A stretch of DNA of 64,000 nucleotides from Pisaster brevispinus. Taxonomy: Eukaryota > Echinodermata > Asteroidea > Forcipulatida > Asteriidae. The notes below the pieces were generated by a model. It searched no databases and was not told the origin of the DNA. It saw nothing but the letters and a program-made list of their open reading frames with translations. This document shows, piece after piece, positions 56,501 to 64,000 of this stretch. The position numbers and the translations under genes are program-made. How positions within the stretch are numbered: position 1 is the first letter of the stretch; every line of letters begins with the position of its first letter. The DNA is taken from assembly GCA_023634235.1 (NCBI GenBank), contig JAMKCF010000014.1, positions 10,386,001-10,450,000 of the forward strand. Reading direction: 5' to 3'.

Positions 56501-58998
56501 GCCAATGGCATGCGCAGACACTCTGGGAAAATTCCTTGCCAATAGGAGCGCCCTCATCGTCGACTGTGCAGCAGGAACGGGAAGAGTGGGTCAACAGGTA
56601 AACAAATTTGCTACTAGAAGTAATAAAAGCAACTATAAAAGCAGTTGAACTAAGGTTTCAGATCCATGACCTAATAGACTGTGCAAGTCTTGCGCGTATT
56701 TGAACGTTTGTACCCTTGTGCGAGTTTGAATACTGTACGCGCGCGTTAAAGCAATGTACGTGGGACCAAAGTGGTTGCTCCGCGTGTTACTAATCTAGCC
56801 GTAGCCATACCGTCGCTGTAGCCGCCAATTCTGACACGGCCTGAGTTCAGTATTGTTTGGCATAGCGCTCTCATGTGGCTTTCCAATCTTCCCAGTTTCA
56901 TTACGAAGGGAGTATATGGACCTAATGCAGAAAGAGTATTTGAGATCTCAGACTTGAATTAAAGTCTATAGGTTCTCATACAGGACTGAATTGAACAGTT
57001 TTTAGTCAATGTCTTATACGCGTTGCGACCCGTTGGATGTTATCCATCATCGTTCTTGTATCCCGTTCATTATCTTTCCACACAGTTGGCTAGACTCGGT
57101 TTCAAGCGAATCGATGCCGTAGACTTTTCACAGAAAAGTCTGAAAATCAGCGCCGCAAGAGGAGTCTACGAGAGACTGATTTGTGATCATCTTGGCAACA
57201 ACAAGATCAAAAACGTTGAAGATGGTACGTTCTAAGAAAAAGGGAACACACTCGTTGTTACCACTGTTACTTTTCGTTGCCACATTATTTTTTGCCATTG
57301 ACCTTCTAACCCTGAAGTGAGGAAAAACCCCAGGAATTTCACAGAAGGTTCCACTCTGGCTCCCCAGGAAGCCGAAAAGTTGCATTGGCAGGGGAAGGGG
57401 AAGTTGGAAACCTCGGGTTAGATCGAGGCTGGTCTGTATGTCTGTACAACTTTGGGCACGGAGTATTATTAAGTTAAAATTATTATGTTTCTGCCCCTTA
57501 GAAAAAAACTCTGGACCTGAGCCCCATGTGGAACGGTCCGGCCTAGGGTATCAAGGACTTTGACTCCTCCAGGGCAATGCACTTTGGAGAAAACAGTGAA
57601 ATAAATAACATGTGCCATGATTTAGTATTACCAGCCCTCACTTATAATCACAGGTTACTACGATGGATTGATCTGCGTTGGTGCTCTATCGATAGGTCAT
57701 CTTTCACGCGATGTCTTCCCTGAATGGAACAGAATTGTCAAAAAAGGTAGGGGCCTTAAAAGCCAGAACGATGATTACTTTGGGGGACCGCGCGTACATG
57801 ACGTCACTGGAATAGGGCGCCCTCCCATAGAAGTCAAAAGTAGGTTGCCGTGGCATTTATTTATCGAACTTTATCATGGTGCAGCCATCTAAATTGTCTC
57901 CAATCAAACCAAGGCTGGAAGGAAAAAAGTCTGGTTCCTTTTCGTGCAATGGATATCAGCATCCCTTACTCCTAGTGGATATTGTGAACATGACCAATAT
58001 GGTGGCAGCATGATAAATGCCTACTTATCCTAGAGAGGTTAAAGCTGCACGTGTTTTTTGTTCCCTGAACTCGTTTGTGTAACGCCTCGTGACGTCATGA
58101 ATACGTGCGTATATCGTCGTCAAAGTGCTTGCTACGCCAAGCTAAATGACCTAATTCAAGTGACCTCGCCATCACTTTAATTTATTTTTACTGGTTGTGC
58201 CGTTTTGGGAGTCAATGTCCTTGTGTTATATATAATGCAGGGTTAACGCGCTTTTCTTCGGCGATTCCCATAATAACGGTGAGCGTAGCACGTTTGCCGC
58301 GTGTGGCATGCGTGGGTCGCCGCGTGTGATGTGATATGCATGATAGCGGTAAATCCGTTTTGCAACTTCAAAAATTACCTCAGACGTTTTCTGGAAAGGA
58401 TAAAAAAAACTCAAAGTAAAAAAATCTGCATAAAAAGTTTGTATTTTTGTTTTTGTTTGCACGGTGAGAGACAATCAAGTGAGGTTTGCGGTGACGCCAT
58501 GTGCATTAAACTCTTTTGAGTAGGTGATGGTTCTGAGAACCGGTGGTTTGACAACTCGACGTTTCGATCAGTATGCTCCTCCTAAAGACTATCCGAGCAT
58601 ACAGATCAAAACGTGGAGTTGTTAAGCCACCGGTTCTTCTCAGAACCACCACTACTCAAAAGAGATTTATGTACATGGTGTCACCGCAAACCTCACTTGT
58701 TAATACAGATTCTATTTGCATGGTGTACACTTCAAGCGCGGTGCCCCATAGTGCATTGCACGAAGGGAATACAAACTTAATTTTACATGCTCTACTTGCA
58801 GGAGGCCTGATGGTTTTCACTCTGAGCTGGACACTGCTTGAAGGAGACACCCAAGAACATAAAGACATCATCCGTGACATGCAGGACGCCATCAACGACA
58901 ACATAGAGAAAGGCAGATGGGAACTGGTCGAGAAAATTGATATTTCATTGATTTTGCAAGATGGCCGCGCAGATATGTACACAATTCGCCGCCTGTGA
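53586..58998 (+). CDS. METTL27: METTL27-like SAM-dependent methyltransferase (5 coding exons, 224 aa)
   Basis: Coding exons: 53586-53708, 56475-56597, 57086-57224, 57654-57746, 58802-58998. All introns are GT-AG and phases agree (0,0,1,1). A polypyrimidine tract with TTCCTTCCAG directly before (exon start 53573) implies a 5'-UTR intron. The N-terminus contains VKEFYDNWAEQYDQ then AYDNANYNGPM, the start typical of the WBSCR27/METTL27 group. Class I methyltransferase motif I is VDCAAGTGRVG (residues 70-80) and the acidic residue of motif II is D95 in IDAVDFS. Motif IV is YYDGLICVGALSIGHL, and the post-motif strand is GGLMVFTLSWTLLEGD. Length is close to that expected for the family. Substrate is unknown in the family as far as I know. 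Introns hold several repeats, including a fold-back MITE at 58476-58699. Confidence 0.88.
57795..58320. repeat. Three dispersed repeats side by side in METTL27 intron 4
   Basis: 57795-57850 is a GACGTCACTGG ... GGGCGCCCTC block, 57867-58030 matches 9838-10020, and 58142-58320 matches 39632-39810. Their order in the other copies differs, so they are independent families nested or juxtaposed here. Confidence 0.5.
58476..58699. mobile_element. Fold-back MITE (CAAGTGAGGTTTGCGGTGAC ends)
   Basis: Left half CAAGTGAGGTTTGCGGTGAC ... CTTTTGAGTAG ... GAACCGGTGG ... ACAACTC, then the same words inverted, ending GTCACCGCAAACCTCACTTG at 58699. The hairpin turns at about 58590-58600. Half copies are at 21141-21215 and 48703-48790. 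It sits about 100 bp before the last coding exon of the METTL27-like gene. Confidence 0.75.
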
Positions 58999-59962
58999 AC
59001 CCCAACTTCACGATCACACTATAAAGACGAATTGACGAACTGACGCATGGATTAAAAATAACTGACAATTTTGGGGTTTTTTTGGTGGAAGTTATTGACA
59101 TATTGACCGGTGACGTAACCAATACTGACAAACGTATCACTAGTTTTACCGATTTGCGTTACCATGAAGTGACGTATCACGATACGCCACCTTATTCATT
59201 GAAACACACTGGCACGGTGCCCAACACGCCGGGTATGACTAATGTATCGTCCACGAAGTGACGTATAAAAGTTGACGTCCTCACTATCACTAGTTTAGCA
59301 TTTTCATGAAGTGACGTGTGTATTGGTTTGTACGCAACTTTTCCGAACGTTTTCACGAATTGACTTTCGTGTTTGGAAACTATACTAACCTATTGTTGCA
59401 AGATTGGAAACACATTGACAGGTTTTGTACCAAGGAAAAAAGCCAGCTTTACGTAGGTGTTAAAAAATTGTTTTGTTTAAATAGTTAGCTTTACGTAGGT
59501 GTTAAAAATGTTTTTTGTTTAAATAGTTAGGCAATCTCCGGAACAGCAGTTTGAAAAATCCTTCAACTTCAACTTCAACTGCGATTTACTTCAAACAAGG
59601 GTTTTTTTGCAGGACCATAATGCCTGTTATGGCAAGACCCCGTTGATAAACCCGTTGATATATTGTGAAACTCGAGGTCTTCCAGACAAAAAAGTCGTCA
59701 ATGTTGGTTAAAGAAAAGAAAGGCGCCAATGCTTAAGATCCTTTGAATTAATTCGCTCGGCCCCGGCAGTCTTATCCGAAAACCGCTGGGGTGGGCTGTT
59801 TAGCTTGAACAGGATGTGATGATGCGTGTTGGGAACAAATTAACTGCAGTCTGCGCAGTGCGCACAACCACAACTTAGTACACACACACGCTATGATTAC
59901 AGTGTGGAGAAGCTCCATGCATAGATATTGAAAAAGATCTCTTCAAACCAAAGTAGGAATAA

Positions 59963-60149
59963 AGCCCGGTTCATACTTCCTACGAATTCCAGTGCGATGC
60001 CAAATTTTGACGTCACAAATTCGCAACGAACAACTCGGAAGAGTTGCCCCGTGTGATGGGCAACTCTTCCGAAACATTCGAAGCGAAAACAGAGCCGTTA
60101 CGTAAAATTCGCTTCGCACAAAGCATTCGCAGGAAGTATGAACCGGGCT
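59963..60149. mobile_element. MITE with AGCCCGGTTCATACTTCCT ends
   Basis: AGCCCGGTTCATACTTCCT at 59963 is mirrored by AGGAAGTATGAACCGGGCT ending 60149. A second inner inverted pair (CGGAAGAGTTGCCC ... GGGCAACTCTTCCG, about 60037-60071) makes a central hairpin. 187 bp, no ORF. Confidence 0.75.
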
Positions 60150-60645
60150 GAAAATCGAGCCATATTGATGCAGTTCAAAGAACGGCAATTATTATTTGCG
60201 ATGGATTTTAATACACAATAATAGAGCTATAAAATTATGTATTGATAGTCGAGTCTTTCGTAAACAGGAAGAAGTGGCCGCGGGTTGTTAACTGGTACTG
60301 ATAATATAAATATTGTTAATAGTAATGTTAGTAATAAAAACAAAATGTGTTTACTTGTGACCATTTCCAACATTCTGAAACCGTTATCGTTTTGTGTAAA
60401 CAGAACATTGGCTCCTTATTTATTTTATGATTAGCTGATGCGATATGAGCTTTGTTTGTAAGATTTGTGTTATGATTGTTTTCTAATTAATAGACTTCAA
60501 TACACGGGTCCGCTACAAAGAAATGTTAAAAATAACAAACGACATACTAGATAGTTCCCGTATTTAGACGCCATCTTTGATGCAGGAAACTTGGGTTTTG
60601 GCTTTAAGCTGCGTCAAGCGTTGTAACTTTTCTACGCAGCCAAGA

Positions 60646-60803
60646 GCAAGATCGGGTGGGCGACTAGAGTGACTAGACTTACCAGAAACCATAGAGCAGA
60701 GGGAGATTGATTGGATCGTCCATGCACTGGAACATGGTTGATCTAGTCAATTCGAGAGCTACGTCACACAGTCTAGTCACTCTAGTCGCCCACCCGAACT
60801 TGC
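60646..60803. mobile_element. MITE with GGGTGGGCGACTAGAGTGAC ends
   Basis: The left end GCAAGATCGGGTGGGCGACT, then AGAGTGACTAGAC, is inverted at the right end up to 60803 (GTCACTCTAGTCGCCCACCC). One end of the same family is at about 3905-3945. Confidence 0.7.
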
Positions 60804-60809
60804 CCCAAG

Positions 60810-63800
60810 TGGTTGACCGACCAATCATAGGAAATAAAGTGACACAACTTATGTGTTACACACGCGGTAATATTATGCTTCACGCACGGTAATTTGTGCG
60901 TAAAAAGAGAGAGAGAGAGAAGAACAAAACGAAGAAGATTAATTTGCTATTTAAAGAGGTCGAATTTAGGTCTACAATGCGTTTATGCGTTAAATGAGAA
61001 TTATCTATAATGTGTATTTACTGTGCACCGTTTCAAGCCAAGTGTAGGCCCCTCAAAGCACTGTGATAATCCCATAGTTCATCGGGGTCGAAGCATTCCT
61101 GAAGCCATCTCAACCGCTATTCCATAAGAGTAGTCAGCATAGACAGATAAAGCTTACGACATTCACAGGTAATTCAAATCGCCAAAGCTCGCCATCATCA
61201 ACACCCACCCAATAGGGGACATTTGAGACGCTCTCCAGCTGGGGTTAACAACATTTGGCAGGGGACAGGGAGGGTATGTTTATTGTCATGTGTCCCAAGC
61301 ATTTTTGGCCGGGAAGGTTAACTAGAACTGCGCGAACAATGCTTGAAAATATCACGATGATACATACAACAAGGCTGCATTGATACCGCTTGCCATCTGT
61401 ATACCTCGATACATCATCATTCTGGTTTGTAACAAAACTCGAGTGGAGTTGTTAAAATTCGTACTTTAATCAGATTCGTACTTTAATCAGATTCGTACTT
61501 TAGTACACAGCGCCCTCTGTCGGCTATCATCCGGCTGAAAAGAACAACAACAACAAAAAGTTGTAATAGATTCAAGCGGTTTCTACCGCACTAGGGTCGT
61601 TCCCAAAGGCTAAAGAACATGCAAGTATAGTGTAGTAACACAATATTTTAATAAGGGAAATTTGTCATGGAATGAAAAGGCCAGGGGCAGGGAGTAGACA
61701 GAAGGCAGCCACAAACATTGCATCTAATGCTTATGTTTCCACTGTTCAATTTTGTTGTATGTATGTTGATCTAATGCTTATGTTTCCACTGTTCAATTTG
61801 TTTGTATGTATGTTGAAAAAATGTACAAACTTTCTCTGAAAGTTATTTCTTCTCATGGTCTCATGGAGTTCCTTGTTAAAGATTGTATCCTTTTTGATAT
61901 CTCTGGAAAAGTGGAATAAGATTTACTTGACTCTTGAATTGGTGAGTACTGATTTCTCACGAACGTTTTTGTATACGGACGAGCCTCAGGCATTTATACA
62001 CGACGTCGGCTCAGAGTAGAAAGAATTTAAAACCTTGAAAAATCCGTTCGGCTCATAGCAGAATGGAGTTACAAGCACACATAATGGGGTTTAAGTCCTT
62101 CATGGCACTTAGCCAACTTGGCCCGTCTATATGCCTTTTAAGTACATTCTTTTTGCTCTGAGCCCAGGACAACCAGCGTACATGAAATCATGTTTTACCA
62201 TCTTCATTTCAAGACTGATAGTATTGTGTAAAACAATAAAAATAAATAAATACAAACAGATTTGTCGCGTATTCGAGTTTCAAGTCTATACAGTTTCAAC
62301 AATAACTGTTTTTCTGACATGAGCCGGTTATTTTGGCTTTGATCAGCCTATAGCCCCGCGATATGCCGGCAGACGTGGTTTTAAAATCCTAAAGACACTG
62401 CAGGGATCCCTAGGGTCTTTTTGAAAGCTTTGCCTTTTAGGTTACTATACTAACACAAAGCAATTCATCATCCAGTTCTTTTGCAACAATTCAATCACAT
62501 TTGTATTGCATTATACACTTTTTTTTAAGCACTCAAATCTCATATGTTCAAGAAGAGACAAAGATTTTCGTCACTTATCTCATGTGAAAGATTCGTGAGA
62601 CTTAAAGGCAAAATATAAAAGGGGATCGTTTCTAACAATCGTTTCTTACCATGGCTCTCAGCATCTGGAACTTTTAAAGTTTTGACGAAGGCACCACTGG
62701 TGTTTTAGAAAGTAAGTGCTTATTTGGGCGTCCAAGTTACCATTGTGATTCGTATAGTCACACCACATTTTGCTTAGCGATTGAGATAGCTACACACCTT
62801 AAGATCAATCTTAGATCTTTATATGAAATCGGCCCATGGACGCCGAAAACAGCCCGAGCTAAAGCCCTTCGGCTCGGGCCGTATGCCGGTGACCAGGCCC
62901 CCACAAGTTATATACCTGTTCATACCCCAGCACATTTTGACCAAATAAAGTTTCACTTAGATTCAGATTCAGTTTCAATCAAGTTATTTGATTTTCTTGT
63001 CAAACTTATTTGCTTGCCTAGACACGAGAAATCATGCAGTGTGAACAGTGCATTAATCTGTGAAAGTTGCTTCTCTTTCAAAAATTTTGTTTCTGAAAGA
63101 TTAGTTAAATGTTCTGAATTCTTGAATATACTGCAAGTGCCTCACTTTTTTCTTCTTTTTTCACCCCAAAAGGTCAACTTGGAATTTTGACCGATTGCCC
63201 ATGAAAATTTCATTACAAATTGGAGAGATTTTCGGGCTGAAATCGTATAAATTTCAACACAACGGGACCTTGCAGTGGGTAACTGTGTTTATACAGGGTG
63301 TCTAAAGAAAACCACGCAGTCACTTAATGTAGGACTTTCAGGTGAAGACTAACATTATAGACTATATCGGACAAGGTTGGCGGGGTCAGTCTCCTTCAAA
63401 TTAGACTCCCTACCCAACCAAACTGCTAACAGCTGTTAAAATTTACTTTAAAGGAAACTGTATTTTTTTCTTTTACCTTTCGAATGTTTAAATCCTATAA
63501 ATGTAGATATATACAATAAAGCTAACCTGTGACAATTTCATTTCAAAAGGTGGTAGTGTTTTTGAAATATCGCCGAAAATCTGGAGAGGTTAAGTCCACA
63601 TAGGAAGAATAAAAAAACGCAATTTGTCTTTAAAATCTCTTTCTCTAAAATCAAATTCCTTGAGAACCTTTCTCAAAATGTTGTACACTAGCAGCAGCTG
63701 CAGTGTTTCTTTAATTAATGTTTTCCTAAACTGTTTTTACTGATTTGGTTTGTTAGTGTACCAGTATACGATCTATAATTACCTTTTAACTGTATTTTCT

Positions 63801-63860
63801 CCAAGGTTTCAAATCTGTATGGTTTTGTTTGTTTTGTTTGGTTGGTGTTTTTTGGGTTTT
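60810..63860. other. Intergenic, no gene recognised
   Basis: Contains (AG)n at 60908-60921, a doubled phrase TTCGTACTTTAATCAGA near 61460-61500, a doubled phrase ATCTAATGCTTATGTTTCCA near 61720-61790, and a strong hairpin GCCCGAGC ... GCTCGGGC at 62852-62880. A segment around 62755-62835 shares words with 47885-47990 (ATTTTGCTTAGC, AAGATCAATCTTAG). Nothing coding is supported. Confidence 0.45.
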
Positions 63861-63865
63861 TTTTT

Positions 63866-63945
63866 TTTTTTTTTTGGATAAGCACCCAGGAGCATCTTTC
63901 ATGGATGGACGCTATATAAATTGTCATTATTATTACTAATATTAT
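63866..63945 (+). mobile_element. LINE/SINE 3' tail fragment
   Basis: GCACCCAGGAGCATCTTTC, then GGATGGACGCTATATAAATT and TCATTATTATTACTAATATT, the usual non-LTR tail style of this genome. It follows a long T-run at 63858-63875. No coding part remains. Confidence 0.45.
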
Positions 63946-64000
63946 TCTTTTCAAGTAAGATTATGGTCAATTTATTTTGAGTAATTAGCAAAGGTAGGCC

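Noticed and set aside
1..64000. CRISPR arrays, phage, operon or toxin-antitoxin systems
   Set aside because: The window is clearly eukaryotic; the regular repeats found are minisatellites, MITEs or duplications without CRISPR-like spacers.

Overview
The window is eukaryotic and intron-rich. It looks like a marine invertebrate deuterostome, most probably an echinoderm such as a sea star. The evidence is a cluster of ApeC-domain (apextrin) genes, one fused to a MACPF domain, AT-rich non-coding DNA, short exons with GT-AG introns, and a very high load of fold-back MITEs, non-LTR retrotransposon tails and tRNA-derived SINEs. The species call is inference; the gene-family calls rest on motifs, exon phases and exon lengths read from the sequence.

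Layout. 0-10 kb is repeat-dominated: a nested MITE (1.27-1.67 kb), a truncated LINE (1.9-3.0 kb, minus) and a lone signal-peptide first exon of a minus-strand gene (3071-3155). 11.1-13.9 kb holds a minus-strand two-exon secreted Ser/Thr-rich protein. 17.8-18.6 kb is a near-perfect inverted repeat with 281-bp arms, ending 95 bp before the start of an intronless secreted C-type lectin (18652-19203).

The core is 20.9-40.5 kb. Here lie four same-strand ApeC loci: an 8-exon MACPF-ApeC gene (557 aa, 20877-27676), a broken ApeC copy (28877-30135), an intact two-exon secreted ApeC gene (233 aa, 33065-34734), and an ApeC gene with a 15-unit Thr/Pro-rich stalk (423 aa, 38406-40540). All four have a last coding exon of exactly 350 nt, and in the three intact genes it follows a phase-1 intron. 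The middle two lie in a tandem segmental duplication (about 27.94-31.45 and 31.56-36.13 kb). With the lectin next door, this reads as a cluster of secreted recognition/effector proteins of innate immunity, which is inference from family knowledge.

36.6-36.9 kb is a 300-bp fold-back element with an 8-bp target duplication and internal 21-bp repeats. 37.5-37.85 kb is a tRNA-derived SINE whose 3' tail matches a LINE tail at 16.8 kb. 43.3-47.46 kb is a GT-rich complex repeat region that includes a 1.79-kb tandem duplication with essentially no divergence. 53.6-59.0 kb carries a 5-exon METTL27-like methyltransferase (224 aa). The last 5 kb shows only repeats. No CRISPR, operon or prokaryotic features are present, and no functional tRNA or rRNA gene was found.
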